Counted from the first letter of the stretch, positions 42,260 to 50,883 are shown. The stretch: 64,000 nucleotides of DNA from Sporosarcina sp. JAI121 (GCF_013408665.1 NZ_JACCCL010000001.1:62001-126000), one strand, 5' to 3'. The notes: a model not told the origin generated them from the sequence alone. A program made the numbers and translations.

Positions 42260-43300
42260 ATGACCGGTTTGTTTAAAAAGCGATGGCTTGATATTGGAGT
42301 GGGGTACCGGCGTCTTATATTTTTGTTGGCCGCAACAGCTTTTCTGGTAGTTGTCGCGACTGTAGGATTCATGTATTTTGAAGACCTATCATTATTTGAT
42401 GCATTGTGGATGACGGTTATTTCGGTCATGACGGTCGGATATGGGGATATTTATCCGGTGACGCAGGCGGGAAAAAGTTTTGCACTATTCCTCGTGCCTG
42501 CAGGGGCGGCGATTGTGACATACGGGTTAGGGACTGCGGCTACTTTTATCATTGAGAAACAATTAGCCGAGAAAGTGTGGGAAAAACAGATGAATCGTGA
42601 AATTATGGAATTGGAAAATCATATTATCGTGTGTGGATTTGGCCGCATTGCCCAGCAGGTGTACAAGCAATTGTTAGAGGAAGAGGGGGATAAAAAAATC
42701 CTTTACATTCACGACAACGAAGAGGAATTGCTTGCTGTCGTCGATCGCGGGACACTTCGACTAATAGGTGATCCAATGGACAAGGACATTTTACTGAACG
42801 CACGCGTCGACAACGCGCACGGGCTAATTGCTGCTCTGGAAAGTGATGCGGATAATGTATTTATAACGTTGACGGCAAAAAGTTTGAATGAAGACATTGA
42901 AATCGCCGCACGTGCGGAAAAAGAGGGATCCGAAGATGTACTGAAAAGAGCTGGTGCTTCCCGGGTCATCAATCCTTCGGTTATCGGGGGCCGTGAACTC
43001 GCCATGTCTGTCATGAAACCGACTGGTATCGATTACATAAACGACCTTATCCGCTCAGGAAATAAGGACTTTATGGTCGAAGAAATCGAGCTAGCAGTGG
43101 ATTCGACACATCTTGGACAGTCAATTGAAGAAGCGGACGTCCGGAAAAATTATGGCGTCACGATTGTCGCCATTATGCGAGATAAGGAGCTAATCAGCAA
43201 TCCGAACCCGACAGAGCTATTCAAGAAGGGCGATACTTTAATAGTGATTGGAGCCCAAGATGCTATTCAAAAACTATACACTGCCATGAATAAGAAGTGA
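42260..43300 (+). CDS. Two-helix K+ channel with RCK (TrkA-N/TrkA-C) domains
   Basis: A 346-residue potassium channel subunit. Helix 1 (LIFLLAATAFLVVVATVGFM), the selectivity filter TVGYGDIYP and helix 2 (FLVPAGAAIVTYGLGTAATF) form the pore. A Rossmann RCK_N domain (IIVCGFGRIAQQV, from about residue 118) and an RCK_C domain (about 265-346) form the gating ring, as in MthK and B. subtilis YugO. Ligands such as Ca2+ or nucleotides cannot be told. It is a single-gene unit. The ATG is preceded by AGGGGATG with tight spacing, so GTG-type alternatives cannot be excluded. Confidence 0.92.
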   Translation: MTGLFKKRWLDIGVGYRRLIFLLAATAFLVVVATVGFMYFEDLSLFDALWMTVISVMTVGYGDIYPVTQAGKSFALFLVPAGAAIVTYGLGTAATFIIEKQLAEKVWEKQMNREIMELENHIIVCGFGRIAQQVYKQLLEEEGDKKILYIHDNEEELLAVVDRGTLRLIGDPMDKDILLNARVDNAHGLIAALESDADNVFITLTAKSLNEDIEIAARAEKEGSEDVLKRAGASRVINPSVIGGRELAMSVMKPTGIDYINDLIRSGNKDFMVEEIELAVDSTHLGQSIEEADVRKNYGVTIVAIMRDKELISNPNPTELFKKGDTLIVIGAQDAIQKLYTAMNKK

Positions 43301-43352
43301 CGAATTTATATAAATACACAATGCCTTTATACAAGTAGGCAAGGCGTGCAGA

Positions 43353-43712
43353 TTATTCATTTTGACCATGAATGCCAAGGTGATTATTCCGTGAAACGAT
43401 ATCGACTTTCTGTCCTTCTTTTTCATAAGTTGTCATTCCGTCCACTTGATTGACTTTTTTCCATCCGCTCAGCCGGATAATTAACTGATAGCGAATTGGC
43501 AGGCCATTTTCCTCGGAAGCGGGTTTCCAAGAATAGCTCTCAAAGCTTTTCACGCTTGAAACTTTAACGATTCTCGCTTTACCGGGAACAGGAAAACCTT
43601 CCGAATAAATTGCTTCTTCGAAAGTTTGTCCATAGTAAAAAGTGAGCGCAATAATGAACGCTATGAAGGTGACAAAGAGATAGCGTAGTTTGAATGGTTG
43701 TTTTTCTTCCAA
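43353..43712 (-). CDS. Uncharacterised membrane-anchored protein
   Basis: A 119-residue protein I do not recognise. One N-terminal helix (LRYLFVTFIAFIIALTFYYG, residues about 9-28) anchors an outside domain with FPVPGKARIVKVSSVKSFES, YQLIIRLSGWKKV and YEKEGQKVDIV. The domain looks beta-rich. The start is placed at TTG 43712 behind AAAGGGTG. A GTG at 43721 overlaps that site. It follows the CPBP protease gene by 13 bases on the same strand, so the two are co-transcribed and may act together in the membrane. Confidence 0.6.
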   Translation of the reverse strand: MEEKQPFKLRYLFVTFIAFIIALTFYYGQTFEEAIYSEGFPVPGKARIVKVSSVKSFESYSWKPASEENGLPIRYQLIIRLSGWKKVNQVDGMTTYEKEGQKVDIVSRNNHLGIHGQNE

Positions 43713-43725
43713 TCCGTTCACCCTT

Positions 43726-44370
43726 TCAATAGAAGTAAATGATATAAATGCCGATAATCAGTACACCAATATCAGCGAACATATGAATTATCCAAGAGGG
43801 CAAAATTGTTCCGCTTTTTTCATTGGCAAACTGAAAGATAACCCCGCCAATCCAAAGTCCTGAAACGGCCAGTGCAAGGAGTGCATGGCTGAACCACGGT
43901 AGAAAAATGGAAATGTGATAGATGGCGAAAAGGAAAGATGGTAAAACAACTCGAAACGGCGATTTCCCAATAAGATTCGGCAACAGACCGCGGAAGAAAA
44001 ATTCCTCCAATATCGAATTACCGAACAAGATGTATAAAGCAATGAACGGGAAAGTTATAGTCGTTACTCCCGCTGCGGAGAGGTCCATGATCAGTGCATC
44101 AATATCTATGAACGGCTGTAAGACAACAAACACCGCGACGATAATTCCCATGATTGCAATTCCGGAACTGGTGGCGATCTTTATGCTTTTTTGATCGGTG
44201 TTACGAAAACGTAAGAATGGAAATCCTGACTTCCAGAATAAAATGACCGGGACAATCAGGAAGAAAATTGCTTTAGCGACTGTTTTCCATATGTATGCAA
44301 CCTCTAGAGACTGTTCAATCCACAGTAGGAAAACGATACTGATTATTGATAAAATGAGTCCTCTCTTCAC
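43726..44370 (-). CDS. CPBP-family intramembrane metalloprotease (Abi type)
   Basis: A 214-residue membrane protein with about seven helices. The family motifs are all visible: EEFFFRGLL (motif 1, glutamates and arginine), FAIYHISIF (motif 2, histidine) and SWIIHMFADIG (motif 3, histidine). Relatives cleave CAAX-like proteins or act in bacteriocin self-immunity. No bacteriocin gene is visible nearby. The next gene on the same strand codes for a small anchored protein. Type of substrate is unknown. Confidence 0.85.
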   Translation of the reverse strand: MKRGLILSIISIVFLLWIEQSLEVAYIWKTVAKAIFFLIVPVILFWKSGFPFLRFRNTDQKSIKIATSSGIAIMGIIVAVFVVLQPFIDIDALIMDLSAAGVTTITFPFIALYILFGNSILEEFFFRGLLPNLIGKSPFRVVLPSFLFAIYHISIFLPWFSHALLALAVSGLWIGGVIFQFANEKSGTILPSWIIHMFADIGVLIIGIYIIYFY

Positions 44371-44439
44371 AGCATGAACCCCCGATCATCGATTCACTAT
44401 TGGACGACCGCACTATGTATTAGGTTTCATCCAAGAAAA

Positions 44440-44475
44440 CAAAAGAAAGAGAGCGCTTTTTAAGCCGCTCTCTTA
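44440..44475 (-). terminator. Terminator of the YjcZ-type gene
   Basis: AAGAGAGCG pairs with CGCTCTCTT, and the minus strand continues T-rich (TTCTTTTGTTTTC). Confidence 0.75.
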
Positions 44476-44527
44476 GACCAGACATGATTTCATACTAGTG
44501 ATTGCTTATTGCTGCATGAAAGAGCTT

Positions 44528-44635
44528 CTAGTAAACGAAGCTAGCACCAATAATAATTAACAGGATGAAAAGCACAACTATCAATGCGAATGAGTTCCCT
44601 CCGTATCCGCCTTCGTATCCACCGTATTGACCCAT
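44528..44635 (-). CDS. YjcZ-family sporulation peptide (35 residues)
   Basis: A tiny gene in a stretch otherwise empty of genes. The product MGQYGGYEGGYGGNSFALIV (first 20 residues) continues with a hydrophobic helix VLFILLIIIGASFVY. The Gly/Tyr-rich head followed by FALIVVLFILLIIIG is the signature of YjcZ-family sporulation proteins (SscA-like), which occur in several copies in spore-formers and help spore assembly or germination. AAAGGAG lies 9 bases before the ATG. A SigE-like promoter stands just upstream, fitting expression in the mother cell. Confidence 0.88.
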   Translation of the reverse strand: MGQYGGYEGGYGGNSFALIVVLFILLIIIGASFVY

Positions 44636-44667
44636 TTTTAACACTCCTTTCGTCAAAGGTCTAATCT

Positions 44668-44694
44668 AGTTTATGCAGGCAATTACTGGGCTAT
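44668..44694 (-). promoter_or_regulatory. SigE-like promoter of the YjcZ-type gene
   Basis: On the minus strand ATA and, 16 bases later, CATAAACT fit the SigE pattern (ATA-N16-CATACANT) with one mismatch. The predicted start point lies about 25 bases before the gene. The rest of the gap up to 44974 shows no gene or clear element. Confidence 0.5.
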
Positions 44695-44974
44695 AGGGGT
44701 AAACGCCCCTTAATCCAACGAGGTGATGTTTAGTAGTGTTCATTTTTAGGAATAGGTAAGTAAAACGATTAAGGAAAGAATAAACAGAGTTGCCATCCTG
44801 CATCGGATGACAACGTTCTGCTTGCAGATTTGATTAAAGATGTTGTATCATTAAATTGAAGTATTAGAATCGATTAATTATTCGGGAAAACGGTGGTGTC
44901 CATCAGGCATTAAGTGCACCGATACCGAAGTGGAATCGCCGTTCTCCGAATCGCAATTCGAAGAAGGAGGTTTT

Positions 44975-45313
44975 ATGAGGATGACAAAATCAGATGGTAA
45001 GTATCCAAACAAGGAAGATCTTGAACCTAATGTAAAAGGGATGGGCAATTACGATGAACTGCCGCTCGCAGATCCATCCGATTCAAATGTATCTGCTATC
45101 TTTAGAGAAAATGAAATGGAAAAGACGGGCGAGAACAAACCGTCTGCTTTTGCGACAAATAAAGTGGATAACCTAGGCACTGGATATAATAAACCGAAAT
45201 CCGACGAGCGTATTCTTGTCAGTGAAAGTAACAAAGAAAATAGTAATTTCAATCAACAAACACACGACGAGTGGAATAAGGAGAAACCGAATGAAAGACC
45301 ATTTAGACCATAA
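44975..45313 (+). CDS. Uncharacterised hydrophilic protein
   Basis: A 112-residue, very polar protein without recognisable domain, rich in Asn, Lys, Glu and Asp (SNKENSNFNQQTHDEWNKEK). It has no cysteine, no membrane helix and no signal peptide, and is probably disordered. The ATG at 44975 follows the ideal AAGGAGG. Codons further upstream to 44930 are unlikely. Proteins of this style are often stress- or sporulation-related in Bacillales, but nothing in the sequence shows that. It is followed by a hairpin and the DinB-like gene. Confidence 0.65.
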   Translation: MRMTKSDGKYPNKEDLEPNVKGMGNYDELPLADPSDSNVSAIFRENEMEKTGENKPSAFATNKVDNLGTGYNKPKSDERILVSESNKENSNFNQQTHDEWNKEKPNERPFRP

Positions 45314-45316
45314 ATG

Positions 45317-45350
45317 AGCGGCGGTCGTCCCCCTAGGGAACGGCCGCTTT
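45317..45350 (+). terminator. Hairpin after the hydrophilic protein gene
   Basis: AGCGGC/GCCGCT with inner pairing and only three following Ts, so a weak terminator. Confidence 0.5.
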
Positions 45351-45381
45351 GACGTAAAGGTAGATAGAAGTGAAGGAAGGT

Positions 45382-45855
45382 ATGATAACTATCGAAACAT
45401 TGAATCAGTTGAAATTCACACGTATTTATACGCTTGGCCGCCTTGTAAAGACAAGGGCCGAAGCCTGGGACGCGCAACCAAAGGGCTTCAATAACACTGT
45501 TCGTTGGAATGTGGGCCATATTTTTGTAACGATGGAAACACTCATTCAAAAAGCGGTGGGGGACTATGAGCCCGTCCATCCTGAATGGATACCTTTTTTT
45601 GTATCGGGGTCAAGCCCCGATGACTGGGAAGGAAATGTCCCGTCAACAGACGAGCTCCTTGTGGCTTTAGAAGAACAACCGGAGCGCATCATTAAGGCAA
45701 TTGAAGGTAAACCAAGCGATGCATTACAGGAACCGATGTCTATCGGTCCTCTCCATACGATGGTGACAATTGACGCAGTTGTGCAATTTGCAATTTGGCA
45801 TGAAGGCGTCCATGCGGGTATGATCAATGCATTGAACCACTTGACGGGAGATTAA
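45382..45855 (+). CDS. DinB/YfiT-like metal-binding four-helix protein
   Basis: A 157-residue DinB-family protein. The metal triad is seen as His in RWNVGHIFVTME and two His in AIWHEGVHAGMI. Several family members are thiol transferases (bacillithiol- or mycothiol-dependent) or have unknown roles. The ATG at 45382 directly follows AAGGAAGG. A GTG at 45370 with AAAGG upstream is an alternative that adds four residues. It is a single-gene unit with a strong terminator shared with liaR. Confidence 0.82.
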   Translation: MITIETLNQLKFTRIYTLGRLVKTRAEAWDAQPKGFNNTVRWNVGHIFVTMETLIQKAVGDYEPVHPEWIPFFVSGSSPDDWEGNVPSTDELLVALEEQPERIIKAIEGKPSDALQEPMSIGPLHTMVTIDAVVQFAIWHEGVHAGMINALNHLTGD

Positions 45856-45862
45856 TTCTAGA

Positions 45863-45904
45863 ACAAAAGCGCAAGTGCCTGTGAACAGGCGCTTGCGCTT
45901 TTGT
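45863..45904. terminator. Bidirectional terminator between dinB-like gene and liaR
   Basis: CAAAAGCGCAAG pairs with CTTGCGCTTTTG, with inner TGCCTG/CAGGCG. Confidence 0.92.
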
Positions 45905-45909
45905 TTATT

Positions 45910-46542
45910 TCAATCGACTAACTCATGCTTAAACGCGTAAATGACTGCCTGCGTGCGGTCTTGCACTTCCAGTTTAGATAACAAATTGCTGACATGTGTC
46001 TTCACGGTTTTCAATGCGATAAACAAATCATCTGCGATTTCTTGATTCGTTTTACCTTTCGCAAGCTGCAGTAAGATTTCAAGTTCACGTTCCGTCAAAT
46101 CATTATGCAAATGCCGTTCATTGCCTGCCCGCATTTTCTGCATCATTTTCGTCGTTACTTCCGGTTCCAACACTGTCTGTCCTTTCAACGTTTCCCGGAT
46201 AGCTTCCGCAATTCGTTTCGCATTCGACGTTTTCAATATGTAACTGATTGCTCCTGCCTCAAGAGCCGGATATAACTTATCGTCATCCAAAAAACTTGTC
46301 ACGATGACAATTTTCGCTTCCGGCCACTCCTTTATAATAGCGGCAGTGGCTTCGGCACCATTCATTTCCGGCATAACCATATCCATCAAAATGATGTCCG
46401 GGCGCAACTCGAGTGCCTTAGTTACGGCTTCGCGTCCATTTACCGCTTCTCCGATGACCTCCATATCCGGCTGAATCTGCAAGTATGCTGATACGCCTAT
46501 CCTTACCATTTCGTGGTCATCCACTAACAGAATCTTGATCAT
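45910..46542 (-). CDS. liaR: LiaR-type response regulator
   Basis: A 210-residue NarL/FixJ-type regulator of the cell-envelope stress system. The receiver shows LLVDDHEMVRIGV and LMDMVMPEMNG. The LuxR-type helix-turn-helix is DLTERELEILLQLAKGKTNQ followed by EIADDLFIALKTVKTHVSNL. The sequence closely follows LiaR/VraR. The ATG at 46542 lies 9 bases after AAAGGAG. An ATG at 46551 falls directly against that site. It overlaps the end of liaS, so the two are translated together. Its likely target is the liaI-liaH unit upstream in the cluster. Confidence 0.92.
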   Translation of the reverse strand: MIKILLVDDHEMVRIGVSAYLQIQPDMEVIGEAVNGREAVTKALELRPDIILMDMVMPEMNGAEATAAIIKEWPEAKIVIVTSFLDDDKLYPALEAGAISYILKTSNAKRIAEAIRETLKGQTVLEPEVTTKMMQKMRAGNERHLHNDLTERELEILLQLAKGKTNQEIADDLFIALKTVKTHVSNLLSKLEVQDRTQAVIYAFKHELVD

Positions 46543-47563
46543 TCGGTTCATCTCCTTTACGGGCGGGCAACTTCACTTCCACGATTGTCCCTTGAGAGGG
46601 GACGGAAACGATTTTGCAGGTACCGCCGATTTCAATTGCACGTTCTTTTACGTTCTGTAATCCGTACGATCCGCCTTTTCCATCACTATCCTTGAATCCG
46701 ACGCCATTATCCTGCACCCGGAAAATGGCAAGGCCATCACGCTCAACGAATAATACGTCGACCACCGTTGCTTGTGCATGGCGGAGTGTATTGGATAACG
46801 TCTCCTGCGCAATGCGGAATAAATGATCCTCCGCCCCTTTTGAAAGCGTTACTTCTTCCAAGCGGAACCGGATATCGAACAGGACTTTCTCCCTTAATTC
46901 GACTAACAATTCTTCAAGTCCTTCGGAGAGCGATTTGTTGTTCAAGGCTGCCGGTCGTAAATGAAGGAGCAATGCGCGCATTTCAAGTTGTGCTTGTTGG
47001 ACGATTCGCTCGACTTGAAGCAGCGGTTTTTGCTCAACCGCGTCTTCGTTGCTTTCGGTAATGGCGGACAATAGCATCGATGCGGCGAACAATTGCTGGG
47101 AAACGGAATCATGCAATTCTCGTGCAAGCCGCTGCCGTTCTTGCACAATACGTTCTTGAATCAGCTTGTCTTGCTCTTCCGCGCGCTCATCGATAATCCG
47201 CTGCAAACTTTTTCGCTGTGTATGGATGACCGTCGACAGCGAGCCAATTGCACGGTTCATACGTGGGGAGAATTTCATATTCATATCTGCATCTTTTTCC
47301 GAGTCAATCAAATCGGTTAACTTTTGCTCGATTGCTTTCTCCTTCGTACTACCTAAAAAACGTGTCCAAGAGGCAATTCCCCACGCAAGTAAAAGAATAG
47401 TGTTCAAAATCCACCAGCCAAGCGGAACGTCAGCAAATTGCAGTTCGTAAAAAGCAAACCAGCTTTCTTCCAACGGCAAACCGAGAAGAAAGTAAATATA
47501 CACCGCCGCAATGGCGATAAATAAAAACGTTAAAACAATACCACGTCCGATAACTGCCTTCAT
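46517..47563 (-). CDS. liaS: LiaS-type sensor histidine kinase
   Basis: A 348-residue intramembrane-sensing kinase with two helices near the N-terminus (GIVLTFLFIAIAAVYIYFLL and WWILNTILLLAWGIA) and a short loop between them. A coiled linker, the HisKA_3 motif RQRLARELHDSVSQQL (phospho-acceptor His) and a HATPase_c domain (IAQETLSNTLRHA, DNGVGF, GSYGLQNVKERA) follow. The lack of a large sensor domain fits LiaS, which depends on the inhibitor LiaF. It overlaps liaF by 4 bases. Confidence 0.92.
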   Translation of the reverse strand: MKAVIGRGIVLTFLFIAIAAVYIYFLLGLPLEESWFAFYELQFADVPLGWWILNTILLLAWGIASWTRFLGSTKEKAIEQKLTDLIDSEKDADMNMKFSPRMNRAIGSLSTVIHTQRKSLQRIIDERAEEQDKLIQERIVQERQRLARELHDSVSQQLFAASMLLSAITESNEDAVEQKPLLQVERIVQQAQLEMRALLLHLRPAALNNKSLSEGLEELLVELREKVLFDIRFRLEEVTLSKGAEDHLFRIAQETLSNTLRHAQATVVDVLFVERDGLAIFRVQDNGVGFKDSDGKGGSYGLQNVKERAIEIGGTCKIVSVPSQGTIVEVKLPARKGDEPNDQDSVSG

Positions 47564-48261
47564 TTTCTCGTCACCTCAACATCCCCGCCCCAAGTGGAAA
47601 GTGTAATGATCAGTTCAGGAGAATCAGGAGATTTACCTTCGTAACTGTCTTTCATATGAAGGGATTCATTGATAAGCCGTTTCCGGTGGATACCGAAAAG
47701 CTTTGCATCGCCAAGCAGTGTCGTGTAATGGATGCGAACCGGGATTTCGTAGGGCAAGTCGATTTTGATCTTACCAATACCTTGCCTGACGGAAATTAAG
47801 GAAGTCCCTTTCGGTAAAACCGTATCCGTTACATCGATGTGAATATCACCGAACAGGCCTTGGATATGGATGTCCTCCCATTCATACGATGAAAAAGGGG
47901 ATGATTGAACGGAAAATAGTTTGTTTTTCCATATTCCATTTGGCGTTTCCCGCTGGAATTCCTTGAGAGGACGCATAATTTCCTCGGATGGCACGCCTTT
48001 CCATAGCTTAACGAGAATGTAGACAATAGTAGTGAAAATTAGCAAACGTAAACTCCACAATGTGAAAAGCGCCATTGCGATGAAAAATAGACCAGGTATA
48101 ACTAGCAGTTTCGATCGTTTCCGTAACCCGTAATAAGTAAGTCCGGCACCAAGAAGGACGAACACAATATTGCCATTATGAAAAAAAGTCGCTTCGACAA
48201 AAATGAGCAGTAAAAAAATGAATGCCCAAAATGTGATTTTGCTCGTATCGATTTGTTTCAT
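47560..48261 (-). CDS. liaF: LiaF-type inhibitor of envelope-stress signalling
   Basis: A 233-residue membrane protein with four N-terminal helices (first 95 residues) and a C-terminal DUF2154-type beta domain with EWEDIHIQGLFGDIHIDV, SVRQGIGKIKIDLPYEIPV and IITLSTWGGDVEV. LiaF keeps LiaS inactive until cell-wall antibiotics disturb lipid II cycling. AAGGGAG precedes the ATG. It begins a separate three-gene unit, after a possible terminator and an unusual hairpin region that part it from liaH. Confidence 0.9.
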   Translation of the reverse strand: MKQIDTSKITFWAFIFLLLIFVEATFFHNGNIVFVLLGAGLTYYGLRKRSKLLVIPGLFFIAMALFTLWSLRLLIFTTIVYILVKLWKGVPSEEIMRPLKEFQRETPNGIWKNKLFSVQSSPFSSYEWEDIHIQGLFGDIHIDVTDTVLPKGTSLISVRQGIGKIKIDLPYEIPVRIHYTTLLGDAKLFGIHRKRLINESLHMKDSYEGKSPDSPELIITLSTWGGDVEVTRK

Positions 48262-48292
48262 TTTTTATTCTCCCTTCCTGATGTCCGACTTT

Positions 48293-48323
48293 GAAAAAAG
48301 GAAAGGAAGGCAGGAACCTTCCT
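48293..48323 (-). terminator. Weak terminator between liaH and liaF
   Basis: On the minus strand GGAAGG-TTCCTG-CCTTCC is followed by TTTCCTTTTTTC. It could trim read-through from liaIH into liaFSR. Confidence 0.55.
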
Positions 48324-48390
48324 CCTACAATATAGTTTACACAACTTCAGTTTTTTTTGCGGGATTAATTTCGATGTCCAAGCTTTGGGT

Positions 48391-48447
48391 GCCACATACT
48401 CGGGTCATAAGGCGACTCGGCTATGTGGCAAGTTTCGCCACATGACC
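48391..48447 (-). other. Mutually exclusive hairpins between liaH and liaF
   Basis: GCCACATA (48391-48398), TATGTGGC (48422-48429) and GCCACAT (48437-48443) give one middle arm that can pair left or right. GGTCAT/ATGACC adds a further long-range stem. This layout is typical of switch-like RNA, but no ligand motif is visible. Confidence 0.45.
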
Positions 48448-48455
48448 ATGTTGTC

Positions 48456-49097
48456 TTATGCCTGTCGTACCTGTTCGGCACCCTCCACTTTTTCGAGTGA
48501 TTCTAAACGACGTTCCATTGAAGATGTTTCATACTCACGTTCAATCTTCCCGCCGAGGTTTTCGATATACTTCTTCATCTCGCCGACTGTACCCATCTTG
48601 CTGTCTGCGTTTTCGGGTGAAATGACTTGATCCATACGGTGATGGGCACGTGTCACATTTTCTTTTCCCATTAATTGAAGCTGACGCACTTTCATATCTT
48701 TCACTTTATGTTTCATTTCCTCGAATTTACGCTCTAGGGAAATCAACTCGTAAGCTGTTTCCATGACGCTTTCTGAAAGCTCTGCGGCACGCGTATCATA
48801 CGCAGCGATTTCCTCTTCAGCAAATGCGATGAGGTCTTCCTCGCCTGCAGTTTGTGCTAGTTCAAGTTGGTTCCGGCGTTTGTCCGCCATTTTTTCTGCT
48901 TCCGACAATTCCTTTTGCAATTCTTTTTTCAATGAACTTTGACGTTCAAGCAAATTCCCGATTGAGTCCGTCTGTTTTTCTGCTTCACGGATGTATTGAT
49001 TCAACATTGCAATTGGGTTCTTATTTTCCTTTTTGTCGAATAGAGTGTGAAGATCTGCTTGTACCGAGTATTTAAATCTGTTCCAAAGTGAATTCAT
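48456..49097 (-). CDS. liaH: LiaH/PspA-family membrane-stress protein
   Basis: A 213-residue, almost wholly coiled-coil protein of the PspA/IM30/ESCRT-III-like family. It starts with the amphipathic MNSLWNRFKYSVQADLHTLF (residues 1-20), then PIAMLNQYIREAEKQ, and long heptad stretches (LLERQSSLKKELQKELSEAE, LISLERKFEEMKHKVKDMK). Such proteins form rings or rods that patch damaged membrane. It lies 15 bases downstream of the LiaI-like gene and is its partner. AGGAGG precedes the ATG. The C-terminal 45 residues are shorter and less conserved than in B. subtilis LiaH. Confidence 0.9.
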   Translation of the reverse strand: MNSLWNRFKYSVQADLHTLFDKKENKNPIAMLNQYIREAEKQTDSIGNLLERQSSLKKELQKELSEAEKMADKRRNQLELAQTAGEEDLIAFAEEEIAAYDTRAAELSESVMETAYELISLERKFEEMKHKVKDMKVRQLQLMGKENVTRAHHRMDQVISPENADSKMGTVGEMKKYIENLGGKIEREYETSSMERRLESLEKVEGAEQVRQA

Positions 49098-49112
49098 AAG
49101 TAGTTCCTCCTC

Positions 49113-49463
49113 TTATTTTGTAATTTCGTTCCACTGACGTTCGAAGTTTACGAATGGATCGTCTGATGCGCTCGTGATGATATTGCTGTTTTCTGAGCCA
49201 TTCCATTTACGCCATGCGTACAGAACACCGAGCATTGCAAGAACACCGATGAATGCCGGGACATTCGCAACCGCTGTCAACAAGCCGATGACAAGTACGC
49301 CCCCCCAGAACAATTTCGAGATTTTTGAAGTGCTCTTTCTGAAATAATGGAACCCCGCGTATGCAATCAATGCAGAAAAGGCAAGTGCAAGAAGTGATCC
49401 GAGATTTGCAAGGACAACGATCGCTGCTGTTATACCGAGTGCTGCAAGACCAAGTTTTTTCAT
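49113..49463 (-). CDS. LiaI-like membrane anchor
   Basis: A 116-residue protein with three or four short helices (LGLAALGITAAIVVLANLGS, LLALAFSALIAYAGFHYF and two more up to residue 85). A soluble tail with SASDDPFVNFERQWNEITK ends it. Position before the PspA-like gene and the small helical build match LiaI, which recruits LiaH to the membrane. The ATG at 49463 follows AAAGGAGG. An in-frame codon 57 bases further up would start within the promoter. Sequence likeness to B. subtilis LiaI is weak, so the call leans on context. Confidence 0.75.
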   Translation of the reverse strand: MKKLGLAALGITAAIVVLANLGSLLALAFSALIAYAGFHYFRKSTSKISKLFWGGVLVIGLLTAVANVPAFIGVLAMLGVLYAWRKWNGSENSNIITSASDDPFVNFERQWNEITK

Positions 49464-49651
49464 TTGTAGTTCCTCCTTTCGTTTGTAGCTTAATCTTATA
49501 ACGATTTCCCACTTGTCCAAACGGGCGCTGTACGGATTTCCAACTACGACTTAAGGCTGAATCATTCTAGGACATACTAGATTTTGTCAGCTTTTTACGA
49601 TACTCTATTATTATAAGAAGAATCTATTAATTCGGATAATGGGGTGTGGGA

Positions 49652-50800
49652 ATGAAAGAAGTTGTAATTGTTGAAGGGGTACGGACTGCTATTGGTAGAA
49701 GAAAAGGAAGTTTTGCAAATTACAGACCGGATGAGCTTGCGGCGGTTGTACTTGAAGAGCTTATCCAACGGGCGGGAATTTCAAAAGGCGATGTTGAGGA
49801 CGTCATTTTAGGCTGTGTGACACAAGCGGGTGAACAGGGGGGAAACATCGCCCGGACGGCTGCGCTAATCGCTGGCTTTCCTATCCATGTACCCGGAGTG
49901 ACAATTGACCGGCAATGCGGATCAAGCCAGCAAGCTGTTCATTTTGCATCACAGGCAATACTTTCAGGGGATATGGATATCGTCATTGCAGGCGGCGTTG
50001 AAAGTATGACGCGAGCACCAATGATGTCCAATATGGGGGATGCGAAACCAAGTCCAAAGCTTACGGAAAAACATGAAATCATTAATCAGGGACTTTCAGC
50101 GGAACGGATTGCGAACAATTGGGAACTGTCACGGGAAGAGCTTGACCGTTTTTCATACGATAGCCATCAAAGGGCGATACGTGCGATTAATGAAGGGAAA
50201 TTTGAAGAAGAAATTGTTTCTGTCGATGTCATGATGGAAGACGGCACTACAGAGAAATTTACGATAGATGAAGGTCCTCGTCCGGAATCTACAACAGAAG
50301 TGTTGGCTGGATTACGGACGGTCTTTGACGAAAAGGGTGTAATTACAGCGGGTAACGCAAGTCAAATGAGTGACGGCGCATCTGCGGTCCTCCTTATGTC
50401 ACGCGAAAAAGCGGAAGAGCTTGGCATAAAACCGATTGCGCGCATTGTTGCGCGAGCAGTTGTCGGTTCCGATCCGACATTAATGCTGACTGGTCCAATT
50501 GAAGCAACACGTAAAGTACTCGAGAAAGCGAATCTTTCAATAGAAGATATGGATACGTATGAAGTGAACGAAGCGTTTGCACCCGTTCCACTTGCTTGGC
50601 TGAAAGATATTGGCGGAGATCGGGAAAAACTCAATCCGAACGGCGGGGCGATTGCACTCGGTCATCCACTTGGCGCAACGGGAACAAAATTGCTGGTATC
50701 TATGATCCACGAATTAAAACGGACGAACGGACAATACGGACTACTCGCGATATGCGAAGGAATGGGAATGGCGAACGCGACAATTATCGAACGACTTTAA
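49652..50800 (+). CDS. Thiolase (acetyl-CoA acyltransferase)
   Basis: A 382-residue thiolase that cleaves or forms 3-oxoacyl-CoA. The acyl-binding nucleophile is Cys89 in TIDRQCGSSQQAVHFA, with the second pair in GGAIALGHPLGATG (His) and the CEGMGMANA loop (Cys368). GGVESMTRAPM is typical of the degradative branch. It begins a five-gene operon (SDR, acyl-CoA dehydrogenase, CoA-transferase family, CoA ligase), so beta-oxidation of a carboxylic acid is its likely job. The ATG at 49652 is preferred to the GTG at 49646. The ribosome binding site is only moderate. Confidence 0.9.
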   Translation: MKEVVIVEGVRTAIGRRKGSFANYRPDELAAVVLEELIQRAGISKGDVEDVILGCVTQAGEQGGNIARTAALIAGFPIHVPGVTIDRQCGSSQQAVHFASQAILSGDMDIVIAGGVESMTRAPMMSNMGDAKPSPKLTEKHEIINQGLSAERIANNWELSREELDRFSYDSHQRAIRAINEGKFEEEIVSVDVMMEDGTTEKFTIDEGPRPESTTEVLAGLRTVFDEKGVITAGNASQMSDGASAVLLMSREKAEELGIKPIARIVARAVVGSDPTLMLTGPIEATRKVLEKANLSIEDMDTYEVNEAFAPVPLAWLKDIGGDREKLNPNGGAIALGHPLGATGTKLLVSMIHELKRTNGQYGLLAICEGMGMANATIIERL

Positions 50801-50883
50801 TTTTATTCAGCAAATCCTTTTGTACTGAAAGCGAAGCGGCAGTCGTGAATACACCGAGGCGTATTAGATAAGGAGGTTTTTGA

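Noticed and set aside
43320-43352. TGCCT...AGGCA hairpin after the K+ channel as terminator.
   Set aside because: Only five base pairs and no T-run, so it is too weak to call.
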